Part shown: in pieces, positions 1 to 7,992 of the stretch
Numbering within the stretch: position 1 is the first letter of the stretch
How the letters are laid out: each line of letters opens with the position of its first letter
Assembly: GCA_021404565.1 (NCBI GenBank)
Contig: JAAWWF010000031.1
Location: 106,127 to 170,126, forward strand
Direction of reading: 5' to 3'
Length of the DNA: 64,000 bases
DNA from: Roseivirga sp.
GTDB taxonomy: Bacteria > Bacteroidota > Bacteroidia > Cytophagales > Cyclobacteriaceae
Notes under the pieces: model-generated
What the model was told of the DNA's origin: nothing
The model's input: the letters and a program-made list of their open reading frames with translations, nothing else
Database searches by the model: none
Translations under genes and position numbers: made by a program

Positions 1-142
1 GGGAATCTTTGCCAAAATTGATACCTCGGTGATGGGCCACAGGTGTCGCCTGATTGACTAAGTCAGGGGCATTGCTGAGGCAAATGGAATTAATGGGAGA
101 GGCCTCCGGTTAAGCAGTATCTGATTCCAAACCAATTGCCCT

Positions 143-907
143 ATGAAATCGTCTCCGGTCATCATGTTATTACTAGCCTTGCTACTTCACTCCTGTGCCA
201 AAAAGGCGGAGCAAAAACCGGAAACATTGCCTGTAGATGATAAAGCACAGCAAATAGTAGATAGAGCCATTGAGGCTCATGGTGGAGACTTGTATAAGCA
301 AGCCCGGATCTCATTCACCTTTCGTGGAAAAAGACATGTGGTGGAGCAGAGTGATAAGGCTTATCGATATGAGCGTAGCTTTACCGAAGATGGAGATAAA
401 GTGAAGGATGTTTACGAAAACGGAGTTTTCAAACGCACGGTCAATAGTGAGGAAGTCACTTTGACAGATCGGCAACTCGACAGGTTTATTGAAGATGTAA
501 ATGGTGTCTCATATTTTGCCATGCTTCCATATAAGCTCAATGATGCAGCCGTCATCAAGGAGTTTGTGGGTGAAGTTACTGTCAAGGGTAAAGGCTATGA
601 TAAGATCAAAGTAACTTTTGAAGAATTAGGAGGAGGCCATAGTCCTGACAATGTCTTTTATTTTTGGTTTGATCAGTCCACGGGTTTTATGGAATACCTC
701 GGCTACAACAAATTCGGCAATCGTTTCAGAGCTCCTTATAATATCAGGACCGTCAATGGTATTCGCTTTGCTGATAATGTCAATTATGGAGGTGGGGATT
801 TTTCAGATGATGATATTTCCACTTATGACCAGCATTTCGAGGCAGGGGAGCTCAAAGAGCTGTCTCGTATTATTCTGGAAGATGTGGTGGTTGAGTTAAT
901 CAGATAG
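143..907 (+). CDS. DUF6503-type lipoprotein
   Basis: Predicted 254-residue exported lipoprotein of unknown function. The N terminus is a short type II signal peptide ending in LLLHSC with the lipidated Cys at residue 18, so the protein should sit in the inner or outer membrane facing the periplasm. The body carries the motif IEAHGGDLYKQARISFTFR (about residues 42-61), which I associate with the DUF6503 family of Bacteroidota; these have a beta-rich fold resembling LolA-like lipoprotein carriers, but no activity is established to my knowledge. The ATG start is fixed by the signal peptide. It stands alone, convergent with the epimerase gene 15 bp downstream. Family call is from memory of the motif; function unknown. 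Confidence 0.75.
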   Translation: MKSSPVIMLLLALLLHSCAKKAEQKPETLPVDDKAQQIVDRAIEAHGGDLYKQARISFTFRGKRHVVEQSDKAYRYERSFTEDGDKVKDVYENGVFKRTVNSEEVTLTDRQLDRFIEDVNGVSYFAMLPYKLNDAAVIKEFVGEVTVKGKGYDKIKVTFEELGGGHSPDNVFYFWFDQSTGFMEYLGYNKFGNRFRAPYNIRTVNGIRFADNVNYGGGDFSDDDISTYDQHFEAGELKELSRIILEDVVVELIR

Positions 908-922
908 CTTTGGAAAATCAAT

Positions 923-2029
923 TTATTTGAAGATTTCTCTTCGAAACTTTGCCAACATTTCTTCCTTGACCGTTAAGCCCAGCCCTGGTGTTTCAGGAAG
1001 TATGATCTCCCAATCTGGCTGATATTCCATTCCACCCAGGATAGGGTCTTCTTCCATAAATAAGGGGCTGTCGAAGTCGAAATACTGCACCATATCGGAA
1101 GTATGGGCCAGGTGGCAATTGGCGGTAAAGAGAATTCTGGACTCCAGAAAACCACCAATTTGCATTGGTATATTCCCTTTTTCGGCTTTCTGAATAATTT
1201 TCTGAGCCTTGACCAGCCCGGAGGATTTGCCCAGTTTGATATTTATCATATCACAGAGCTTCATTTTGATCAGTTTTTCCGCATCATGGTGATCTGAAAC
1301 AGATTCATCTGCCATGATTGGGATTGGGCTGTGTCGCTTTACCTTTTTCAGTCTGGGGTATTCCTGTCTGGATATGGGCTCTTCACAATATTGAATATCA
1401 TAAGGCTCCAGAGCCTGTAGTGTATTGACTGCCTCGGTTACATTCCAGCCCTGATTAGCATCAATCCTGATTTTAATATCACCTCCTACCACTTCACGAA
1501 TCGCTTTGATACGTTCTACGTCTTTTCTTCCGCCATCTCCCAGCTTTACTTTCATTACAGGAAAGCCTCGTTCCTTTACTACTTTGGCATCTGATGCCAT
1601 TTGCTCTACATCAGATACACTCACCGTATAGTCCGTATAGATCTGCTTGCTTATCTCACCTCCCAAAAACTTGTAGAGCGGCAGTTCTTTGGCTTTGGCA
1701 GCTATGTCGTGCAGGGCAATATCGATAGCACTTTTGATGCTCGTATTACCATAGATGGTTTTGTCCATTATGGCACTTGCGGCATCGAGTTCCAGCGGGT
1801 TGGTACCCATCAGTTTTTCAGCCAGTAGCTTGCCAATGATAAAGCAGGTTTCTACTGTTTCTCCGTTTATAGGAGGATAGGGAGAGCACTCGCCCCAGCC
1901 ATCGATACCCTCTTTGGTACGAATACGAACAAAAATATTGTTGGCATGATCTCTCCAACCCAGGGAGGTGACAAAAGGGTGCCTTAGCTTTAGCGCGGCA
2001 TGGTAAAGCTCAATTTGATCTATCTGCAT
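923..2029 (-). CDS. Enolase-superfamily dipeptide epimerase (mandelate racemase/muconate lactonizing family)
   Basis: 368 residues, full length for the muconate lactonizing enzyme subgroup. The visible catalytic set is complete: KVK (Lys160, Lys162) as the acid/base pair, metal ligands Asp190 (RIDANQG), Glu216 (CEEP) and Asp241 (ADES), and Lys265 (NIKLGK) as the opposite base. The DFDSP stretch near residue 320 resembles the substrate aspartates of L-Ala-D/L-Glu epimerases, so epimerisation of a dipeptide, perhaps from peptidoglycan turnover, is the best guess; o-succinylbenzoate synthase or a racemase is possible but less likely. Cytoplasmic. It follows the aquaporin gene by 9 bp and is probably cotranscribed with it, though the two have no obvious common pathway. 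Confidence 0.85.
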   Translation of the reverse strand: MQIDQIELYHAALKLRHPFVTSLGWRDHANNIFVRIRTKEGIDGWGECSPYPPINGETVETCFIIGKLLAEKLMGTNPLELDAASAIMDKTIYGNTSIKSAIDIALHDIAAKAKELPLYKFLGGEISKQIYTDYTVSVSDVEQMASDAKVVKERGFPVMKVKLGDGGRKDVERIKAIREVVGGDIKIRIDANQGWNVTEAVNTLQALEPYDIQYCEEPISRQEYPRLKKVKRHSPIPIMADESVSDHHDAEKLIKMKLCDMINIKLGKSSGLVKAQKIIQKAEKGNIPMQIGGFLESRILFTANCHLAHTSDMVQYFDFDSPLFMEEDPILGGMEYQPDWEIILPETPGLGLTVKEEMLAKFRREIFK

Positions 2030-2038
2030 GTTGTTATG

Positions 2039-2830
2039 TTACTTCTTTGACTCTTCGTAGATGGCGTAAAAAATAGCCAGCACACAAAAAATAATACAGG
2101 CCCAGCCGATGGTGTTGGTGCCGTCCTTGAATAGCAGGTAATAGAGACCAGCTCCCATCCCTCCACCTGCGAGTGGACCCAGCACCGGAATCCAGGAATA
2201 ACCCCAGTCCGAGCCACCTTTGCCTTTTATAGGAAGAAGGAAGTGTGTCAGTCTTGGACCAAAATCACGGGCGGGGTTTATGGCATAGCCGGTACTTCCG
2301 CCCTGCGCCATACCTATGGCCACAATCAGGCCGCCTACGACCAGGGGATTCAGTCCGTTTGCGAATTCGTTGGCCCCGATAAACATCAGCCCGAAAATCA
2401 GGATCATCGTGCCCAAAATCTCACTGACAAGGTTTGAGCCTTTCTGTGGAATGGCTCCTGAAGTACAGAAGACACCTAGTTTGGCTCCCTGGTCTTCAGT
2501 TTTTCCCCAATGTGGTAAATACTGCAACCAGGTGAGTGTGGCCCCGAGCATAGCACCCAATACCTGGGCCAGCATATATCCTGGTACCATGCTCCATTCA
2601 AACTCACCGGCAATGGCCAGCGAAAGGGTGACAGCCGGGTTAAGGTGTCCTCCACTGATATCGCCAACAGCAAAGACTCCAAGAGCTACGGCCAGTCCCC
2701 AACCTATGGTGGTGACAATCCAGCCGGCATCTTTGCCATAAGAATGATTAAGTGTGATAGCCGCATTGATGGCATTTCCAAAGTAGAGTAGTACGGCAGT
2801 GCCGACAAACTCAGCGAGATAAACAGACAT
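2039..2830 (-). CDS. MIP-family aquaglyceroporin
   Basis: Inner-membrane channel of the major intrinsic protein family, 263 residues from the ATG at 2830. Both half-helix motifs are present: GGHLNPAVTL and AINPARDFGPRL. The Asp directly after the second NPAR is typical of glycerol facilitators rather than water-only aquaporins, so glycerol or another small polyol is the likely substrate. Reading frame stays open upstream of 2830, but the added residues would form an extra hydrophobic segment without a good start context; MSVYLAEFVG is the usual family start. Upstream lies the SRP RNA gene on the same strand, separated by a terminator-like hairpin. Confidence 0.9.
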   Translation of the reverse strand: MSVYLAEFVGTAVLLYFGNAINAAITLNHSYGKDAGWIVTTIGWGLAVALGVFAVGDISGGHLNPAVTLSLAIAGEFEWSMVPGYMLAQVLGAMLGATLTWLQYLPHWGKTEDQGAKLGVFCTSGAIPQKGSNLVSEILGTMILIFGLMFIGANEFANGLNPLVVGGLIVAIGMAQGGSTGYAINPARDFGPRLTHFLLPIKGKGGSDWGYSWIPVLGPLAGGGMGAGLYYLLFKDGTNTIGWACIIFCVLAIFYAIYEESKK

Positions 2831-2912
2831 AGTTGAAAAATGTAGGACGAGTAATAATACAATAAGGAGGGGAATAAAAAAAGGCAGGGGAGTGCTGCAG
2901 GAGTTTGTCGTC

Positions 2913-2940
2913 AAAAAGACTTTCCAGAAAAGGTCTTTTT
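2913..2940 (-). terminator. Hairpin between SRP RNA gene and aquaporin gene
   Basis: Perfect 8-bp inverted repeat AAAAAGAC / GTCTTTTT with a 12-nt loop, ending in a T run on the minus strand (and in A on the other side, so it could work in both directions). It lies after the SRP RNA and before the aquaporin start, where a transcript end is expected. A-T rich stem, so the strength is uncertain. Confidence 0.5.
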
Positions 2941-2960
2941 ACACAAAAGAGCATAAAAAA

Positions 2961-3052
2961 AGGCATCGGGATGTCGCACCGCTCTACCGCCTACCCTTGC
3001 TCTGTTCCCAGCCTGGGGGAGTTCAGCAGGAGCTGGTCGCACCCCTTTGCCG
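2961..3052 (-). ncRNA. ffs: Signal recognition particle RNA (small bacterial type)
   Basis: The minus strand between 3019 and 2994 carries the SRP domain IV core: CCCCCAGG, a CTG-GGAA-CAG tetraloop hairpin (GNRA loop GGAA) and AGCAAGGGTA. This matches the conserved form I know from Bacteroidota, including the preceding CTGCTGAACTCCCCCAGG. The outer ends pair as well: GGCA..GGGGUG near 3051-3040 with CAUCCC..UGCC at 2973-2961, giving a closed rod of about 90 nt. A run of seven T follows directly (2960-2954). The RNA binds Ffh and targets membrane and secreted proteins to the translocon. A promoter with a good -7 element sits just upstream. Exact ends are inferred. Confidence 0.87.
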
Positions 3053-3055
3053 CGA

Positions 3056-3084
3056 CAAAGGTATTAAGAAAATGTTAAATGCAA
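3056..3084 (-). promoter_or_regulatory. Promoter of the SRP RNA gene
   Basis: On the minus strand TTG (3084-3082), 18 nt, then TACCTTTG (3063-3056), an exact match to the Bacteroidota -7 consensus TAnnTTTG. The predicted transcription start a few bases downstream coincides with the first paired bases of the SRP RNA at about 3051, which supports both calls. Confidence 0.7.
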
Positions 3085-3584
3085 GGTGCTGGGGAGGGAA
3101 ATTATGTGGGATTTACCAGTGATTCTCTGCTATGTCAACTAAGTGGTTTAGAGAGAGGGAGTTGACTTGTTCTTTTGACGAACTGAGCGTTGATCCCTGA
3201 ATTCAGGGATAGTGCTAAATGCATGTTGTCTGTGATGTTAGCCGAGATTGATTTTGGTAAATTTGATAATAGAAAATCTAAGAATTAGAAGAATTTTAAA
3301 GGTTTAACTGTCTTCTCTTACTAGTAGTTTTTATAATAATATTGTATTTTCAATTCACTTTCACTTAATACAGGAAGGCGATAAAACGAAGCCTGATTTC
3401 TCTGATCTTTTTTTCACTATTCGGTTCTTTGGACTAAGTGAATGACTGTTTAAATCCTGCAAAGAGTATTGAGTTTCACATTCATATCTTTCTTAAAAAC
3501 CCAGTCTTAAGGATAGATATCTAGTTCTACTGATTTTCAGGGTATGTTAAAGAAGAATAAAAAATAACCAAAAAAGAATAGCTG
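3085..3584. other. Intergenic region with an 18-bp perfect palindrome
   Basis: About 500 bp without a credible gene between the SRP RNA promoter and the protease operon. It is A-T rich and should hold the operon promoter, but no clear TTG-N18-TAnnTTTG pair is obvious to me. A perfect palindrome, ATCCCTGAATTCAGGGAT, lies at 3193-3210; it could be a dimeric regulator site or, less likely, a hairpin, since it is not followed by a T run. Confidence 0.6.
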
Positions 3585-3782
3585 ATGGATTCGGAACAAC
3601 CACAACAAGTCGACAGATGTCACGACATTATCGATTTTGAAATTTTGGCACAAAAACCGATAAAGGGTAGATGGCCAACTATAAAACAAGGACTTCTAAT
3701 GCTAAAAGACTCTTCGAGTGGCGATGTGAAGGAAACAATTGAGTGTTTGATCAGCGAAGTGGAAAATTTTGTTAACCCATAA
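3585..3782 (+). CDS. Small protein at the head of the protease operon
   Basis: 65 residues, no signal peptide or membrane segment, no family recognised. The C-terminal half (KQGLLMLKDSSSGDVKETIECLISEVENF) is likely helical and acidic. The stop codon is 13 bp before the ATG of the trypsin-like protease, so the two would be cotranscribed; a role as adaptor, inhibitor or chaperone of the protease is only inferred from that. No strong ribosome binding site precedes the ATG. The gene could be spurious, but the spacing and the absence of another reading frame favour it. Confidence 0.5.
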   Translation: MDSEQPQQVDRCHDIIDFEILAQKPIKGRWPTIKQGLLMLKDSSSGDVKETIECLISEVENFVNP

Positions 3783-3795
3783 TGATTTAAATAAA

Positions 3796-4692
3796 ATGGC
3801 ACAAAAAAATGAAGATCCAGAGGTCGTAGTTGTCGAAGATGATGCTTCCTCAAAAGCGGGAAAAAGCACCCTACAGGCAAAAGACAAAGTGGGTACAAAA
3901 AACACTGGCGGACATACTAATGAATTTCCTGAATGCGTAATACTTGGAGTTTATGATGGGAAGTATGTTAGATGGTCGGGTAGAGGGTCTGGAGTAATAG
4001 TTAAAAATAACAGATTTGTACTTACGGCCAGTCATAACATCGACTCACATATTCTGAGTGACCCGTTGACCAACTATGTGATTGGGATCAATTTGCCCAA
4101 ACCGAAGAGTGACAAGTCTTGTATTAGCAGCAAAAACTTCCGCGTGTTTTTTGTTGACAAAAGGGCTAGGTTAAAGTACAGCTCGGATGGAGAATTAGTG
4201 CTTTTTAAATTAGAAAGGAGAGTTCCAAGAGCTGTAGAAATGCCAATAATTGCGGAAAAATCTGATTTTAAATTATTGAAAAAAGAAGTAGAAATCGTGG
4301 GTTATGGCAGCAACAGTACCGAGGCTGTCTTGGGGACAGGTTGTAAACGAAAAGCAATCTTGAAGGAGATTATCTCTGAGTATACTTACGCTAATAAGCC
4401 AAATGAACTTGTTGATAAGGAAGAAGAGTTGGGGTTTGATAAGGATACACAATTCGCTGCAGGTGGCAAATCAGCTATCTGTGAAGGTGATAGTGGCGGG
4501 CCCGTTTACTTTACAGAAACCGGTCTTAATAAAAAGAGAAAGTTGATTGGAATTATACTTGAAGATACACTGACAGATGTTGTGAAAATGGAAACAGAAA
4601 ATGTTTCTTCTACATTGAATGCACCAAAAATTATTTGTGGTTCAGGAGCGGTTATATCGAGAATTGAAGTCATACGTGAATTAGCAGATTAA
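3796..4692 (+). CDS. Cytosolic trypsin-like (S1-fold) serine protease
   Basis: 298 residues. The catalytic triad is visible in chymotrypsin-fold order: His80 in LTASHN, Asp131 in SSDGELVLFKL, Ser233 in CEGDSGGPV. GSGVIV precedes the His as usual. There is no signal peptide; residues 1-40 are charged and low complexity (EVVVVEDD, SSKAGKS), unlike the exported DegP/HtrA group, and there is no PDZ domain. An intracellular trypsin-like enzyme is uncommon and typical of signalling or conflict modules. ATG 3796 is preferred over an upstream TTG at 3769, which would overlap the small upstream gene. The next gene starts 13 bp downstream, so this is part of an operon with a sensor kinase. Substrate unknown. 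Confidence 0.85.
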   Translation: MAQKNEDPEVVVVEDDASSKAGKSTLQAKDKVGTKNTGGHTNEFPECVILGVYDGKYVRWSGRGSGVIVKNNRFVLTASHNIDSHILSDPLTNYVIGINLPKPKSDKSCISSKNFRVFFVDKRARLKYSSDGELVLFKLERRVPRAVEMPIIAEKSDFKLLKKEVEIVGYGSNSTEAVLGTGCKRKAILKEIISEYTYANKPNELVDKEEELGFDKDTQFAAGGKSAICEGDSGGPVYFTETGLNKKRKLIGIILEDTLTDVVKMETENVSSTLNAPKIICGSGAVISRIEVIRELAD

Positions 4693-4705
4693 ACAGATTC
4701 TACCA

Positions 4706-5101
4706 ATGGATACAGAGATATTAAAGCCATACTTATTTATCGAGGAAGTTTACAGGCTGGTAAAGGGAAATAAACAAAAAAGGGTACTTCTATTACACAT
4801 TAGGTTTAAACTTGATCCTGAACTTCCTTATGTTTTACCACCCAGACAGACACCAGGGAGAAGACGTAGTGAGTATAATAGAAATGAGAGAATTGTTACC
4901 ATTAAAGTGGCCCCTGTTGTCAAATCGTTAGCGGCCTCTTTTGAAAGGCCACATGGTGATGCTTCTTTTTATGATATCATCACTCTAAGAGAAAGAAGCA
5001 TTCGAGGAGAAGATAGTGTGAGGGTTCAAATTATTCACGGAACCAGAAATACACATGGTGGATCCGGGTGTATCCACTACCCACCCGGGGTAGGAGATTG
5101 A
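4706..5101 (+). CDS. Unknown protein between protease and sensor kinase
   Basis: 131 residues, not recognised. No signal peptide or membrane helix. It is basic in the middle (PGRRRSEYNRNER) and ends in a Gly/His-rich tail (THGGSGCIHYPPGVGD). The flanking gaps of 13 and 12 bp place it firmly in the protease-kinase operon. It may be a substrate or partner of the protease; this rests on position only. Confidence 0.65.
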   Translation: MDTEILKPYLFIEEVYRLVKGNKQKRVLLLHIRFKLDPELPYVLPPRQTPGRRRSEYNRNERIVTIKVAPVVKSLAASFERPHGDASFYDIITLRERSIRGEDSVRVQIIHGTRNTHGGSGCIHYPPGVGD

Positions 5102-5113
5102 TGAGGTTTTGTA

Positions 5114-6928
5114 ATGTCAAAAGCAACTCCTCGTAAATCTTTTAAGACTCATTGTCTAGTATGTTGTCTGATTGCAGTTTTCTCAACTCTAGTTTTGCAT
5201 CCCTTGTCAGCTCAAAACGAGTGCTCTGAAAGTGTCTCTAAACTGGTAAAAGAGGCTTCTGTCAAAGCCCTTAACTACAATTGGGGTGAGGCTATTTACT
5301 TAAATCAAAAAGCCCTGAGTAAATTAAAAGGTGAAAGTGTGGCTTTATGCAGAGCCAGAATTCATCTTCAATTGGCCGATCTTTATGCGACTGTCGGAGA
5401 CTTTTTATACGACCTGGACAGCTCGCAATTAGGGCAACTACCTTTGCAGGGGTTAGACGTTGGACTTGATTACTTTAAGACAGGGCTTTATCATTACAGA
5501 CGGGCTGGGAGGAGTGCCAGTAAAGCGAACAGTCCGTTTGATCGCATTAAAGCTACCCATGAAGTAGCCCGCCTTAAGTCCAAACTTAGCGAGTTTGATT
5601 CGGCACTCTATTATTTTGATCTGGCGGACCGGCTTTACCTGACTCATATCAATCAGGAAGGCCTTACAACAGATAGCCTTGAGCAAACGAGCTACAGGGC
5701 TTCGATGCTGAAGAGTCAGGGGTTGAATTTTTACAAACAGGGTGTGGCATTAAGGGATACGAGTTTGGTGTTGAAATCTATAAAGACTTATAAAAACGGT
5801 GTTTCGGTTCTTCATAAAAGTGATACTGCAACACGGATTCGTCTTAGTAATAACCTTGGTCTTGCTTATCTGTGGTTAGGTATACCGGATTCTTCTATGG
5901 TCTATTATCAGGTTTCTGAGCTACTTGCGCGGCTAACAAATGACATTACCCGACAGGGCAAAGCATTTTATGGATTGGGTGAAAGTTTCGAGAAATCAGG
6001 TAGGTATGATTCGGCCTTTATATATTTTAAACTTTATGACGATTCGCATGACGATGTGTTCAGGCAAGAGCAGGTAATGAATTTGGCAAAATTCAGTAAA
6101 CTCTATCAAATAGAACAAAGCGAGGCACTAACCGACCGGCTTAGATTGCAGATCATTGTATATGCCATGGTTGTGGTGCTTCTTTTGATGTTGCTGTTTT
6201 TCTTAAATAGGAGGAGAGCTGCTCAGAATAAACTAGCCAACCAAAAAATCAATGACCTCCTCCAGCAACAAGAGATCAACTCCCTCCAGGGAGTGCTGAC
6301 AGGACAAGAAGAAGAACGCCAAAGAATTGCTACCGATCTTCATGATAAACTGGGAGCCATTTTGGGAATGGTAAAACTGCATTTTAGCGCAGTAGAAGAT
6401 CGTATAGATGATCTTCGCGAAGACAATAAGAAACAGTATATCAAAGCCAATGAACTGCTGGATCAGGCCAGCTCAGAGGTGCGAAATATCTCGCACAATT
6501 TACTCTCAGGTGTGCTCGTAAAGTTTGGCCTGGTGCCTGCCTTGCAAGACCTAAAAGATACTGTGGAAGCGACAGGGAAGTTGAAAGTTCAACTGGTGGC
6601 CGGAGAGCAAATGGATGGAAGACTTAGTGGTGAGCAGGAACTACAAATCTACCGAATTGTGCAGGAGCTCATCAGTAATATTCTGAAGCACTCAAGGGGG
6701 ACAGAAGCGGTTATTCAACTGAACCGGAATAGTAATGAAATCAATTTAATCGTACAGGATAATGGAACAGGCTTTGATGTGGAGAGTGCCATGCAGAAAA
6801 AGGGTATAGGATTAAAAAACCTGCAAGCAAGGGTGGCCAGACTCGATGCAAAGCTGCATTTTGATTCTGGCAAGGGGGCCGGAACGACTGTGTCAATTGA
6901 TATTCCAATTGTAAATGATTTTTATTAA
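5114..6928 (+). CDS. TPR-containing sensor histidine kinase (HisKA_3/NarL type)
   Basis: 604 residues. A signal peptide (about 1-33, ending LSAQ) is followed by a periplasmic array of TPR-like helical repeats (about 40-340), one membrane helix (346-364), a short coiled coil, then a HisKA_3 dimerisation domain with phospho-acceptor His410 in ATDLHDKLGAIL and a HATPase_c domain (N box IVQELISNILKHS, G box DNGTGFD). It should phosphorylate the LuxR-type regulator encoded 167 bp downstream. Its 12-bp spacing from the preceding gene places it in the protease operon, so the sensed signal may relate to proteolysis, although the protease is cytosolic and the sensor domain is periplasmic. Confidence 0.9.
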   Translation: MSKATPRKSFKTHCLVCCLIAVFSTLVLHPLSAQNECSESVSKLVKEASVKALNYNWGEAIYLNQKALSKLKGESVALCRARIHLQLADLYATVGDFLYDLDSSQLGQLPLQGLDVGLDYFKTGLYHYRRAGRSASKANSPFDRIKATHEVARLKSKLSEFDSALYYFDLADRLYLTHINQEGLTTDSLEQTSYRASMLKSQGLNFYKQGVALRDTSLVLKSIKTYKNGVSVLHKSDTATRIRLSNNLGLAYLWLGIPDSSMVYYQVSELLARLTNDITRQGKAFYGLGESFEKSGRYDSAFIYFKLYDDSHDDVFRQEQVMNLAKFSKLYQIEQSEALTDRLRLQIIVYAMVVVLLLMLLFFLNRRRAAQNKLANQKINDLLQQQEINSLQGVLTGQEEERQRIATDLHDKLGAILGMVKLHFSAVEDRIDDLREDNKKQYIKANELLDQASSEVRNISHNLLSGVLVKFGLVPALQDLKDTVEATGKLKVQLVAGEQMDGRLSGEQELQIYRIVQELISNILKHSRGTEAVIQLNRNSNEINLIVQDNGTGFDVESAMQKKGIGLKNLQARVARLDAKLHFDSGKGAGTTVSIDIPIVNDFY

Positions 6929-6981
6929 GTATTTATAGGGATATACTATATTGTCTTTCATAATAGTTGATTATGAATATT

Positions 6982-7006
6982 ACTATTAAGTACTTAACTT
7001 AATAGT
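6982..7006. promoter_or_regulatory. Inverted repeat between kinase and regulator genes
   Basis: Perfect 9-bp arms ACTATTAAG / CTTAATAGT separated by 7 bp, in the 167-bp gap between kinase and response regulator genes. It is A-T rich with no trailing T run, so an operator (possibly for the adjacent regulator) is more likely than a terminator. Confidence 0.45.
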
Positions 7007-7095
7007 GATTGCCAGACTCCTTTTTATGTTCCCTACCAACATAGGGCTGTATTCCTGCAGCCTCTTTTATACACAACTGAAAACCAACCGGAAGG

Positions 7096-7725
7096 ATGAT
7101 CAGAATTTTTATCGCTGATGATCATCAAATCGTTGTTGACGGTATCCGGTCTATCCTAGAAGGCCTGGAGGGTATTGTTGTGGTTGGCGGAGCGGCCTCC
7201 GGTGAAGAGACACTGAGGCAGTTAGCCCGGTTTGAGGTGGATGTACTTCTTCTGGATATTAATATGGCGGGAATGAACGGGGTTCAAGTGGCTAAAAGGC
7301 TGAAGGAAGAAGAACACCCGGTCAGAATCCTGGTGCTGACAATGCACAACAACCCACAATTCACAAAGCAACTTATTGAGATAGGCGTACTGGGATGTCT
7401 GATGAAAAATTCCGGTAAACAAGAGATGATCAGGGCTATCAAAGAGGTCCATGCGGGACAGCGGTATTATGGAGCGGAGATTACCAATACCCTGTTTGAC
7501 AGCATTGACAAAAGCCAAAAAGCGACCCAAAAGGCAGAGCTGACTAAACGGGAAATAGAGGTGTTAAAACTGATAGCGAATGAGTTGACTACTAATGAAA
7601 TTGCTGAAGAGCTGTTTATCAGCACGCATACCGTGGAGACTCACAGAAAGAACCTATTGAGCAAGCTCGGCTTTAAGAATTCTGCAGGACTTGCTCGCTT
7701 CGCTGCGAAGAACGGATTGGTCTAG
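7096..7725 (+). CDS. LuxR/NarL-type response regulator
   Basis: 209 residues. Receiver domain (1-120) with the acidic pocket DDH (8-10), phospho-acceptor Asp54 in LLLDINMAGMNG and the conserved Lys near 104 (CLMKNSG); C-terminal GerE helix-turn-helix (about 145-205) with LTKREIEVLKLIANELTTNE and the recognition helix STHTVETHRKNL. It is the natural partner of the TPR kinase upstream. The gap between them contains an inverted repeat, so the regulator may also have its own promoter. Target genes unknown. Confidence 0.93.
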   Translation: MIRIFIADDHQIVVDGIRSILEGLEGIVVVGGAASGEETLRQLARFEVDVLLLDINMAGMNGVQVAKRLKEEEHPVRILVLTMHNNPQFTKQLIEIGVLGCLMKNSGKQEMIRAIKEVHAGQRYYGAEITNTLFDSIDKSQKATQKAELTKREIEVLKLIANELTTNEIAEELFISTHTVETHRKNLLSKLGFKNSAGLARFAAKNGLV

Positions 7726-7728
7726 GGT

Positions 7729-7986
7729 TTACTTCTTTCTCTCAAAAAGCTGCTTCTTCATATAGAGCTGAAATTCCAGGGGACTGCTTTCCTGAAATTC
7801 ATCTTCGGCCAGGTCATCATAGATGTCTTCGTCATACTGCATCTTGGTGATTTCTACCCGATCATCAGGGTGGATGATAAGCTCCGTGCCTGAAAAGTCT
7901 ATAGGATTTACGGATACCAGTACCTGGAAGTCATCGAATACACGCTTGAAGTACTTAAAAACGATTGCAGCATCTTTCTTGCCCAT
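7729..7986 (-). CDS. Small acidic hypothetical protein
   Basis: 85 residues, acidic (DEDIYDDLAEDEFQES), no signal peptide or membrane helix. No family recognised beyond being the type of short conserved protein seen in Cytophagales. It ends 3 bp from the response regulator stop codon (convergent) and lies 6 bp downstream of the PAP2 phosphatase gene, so it is probably the last gene of the hemF-PAP2 transcript. Confidence 0.6.
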   Translation of the reverse strand: MGKKDAAIVFKYFKRVFDDFQVLVSVNPIDFSGTELIIHPDDRVEITKMQYDEDIYDDLAEDEFQESSPLEFQLYMKKQLFERKK

Positions 7987-7992
7987 GTTTAT

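Noticed and set aside
2..61. Twenty open codons ending in TAA at the left edge, possibly the 3' end of an upstream gene
   Set aside because: Too short to show any family feature; the other frames cannot be excluded.
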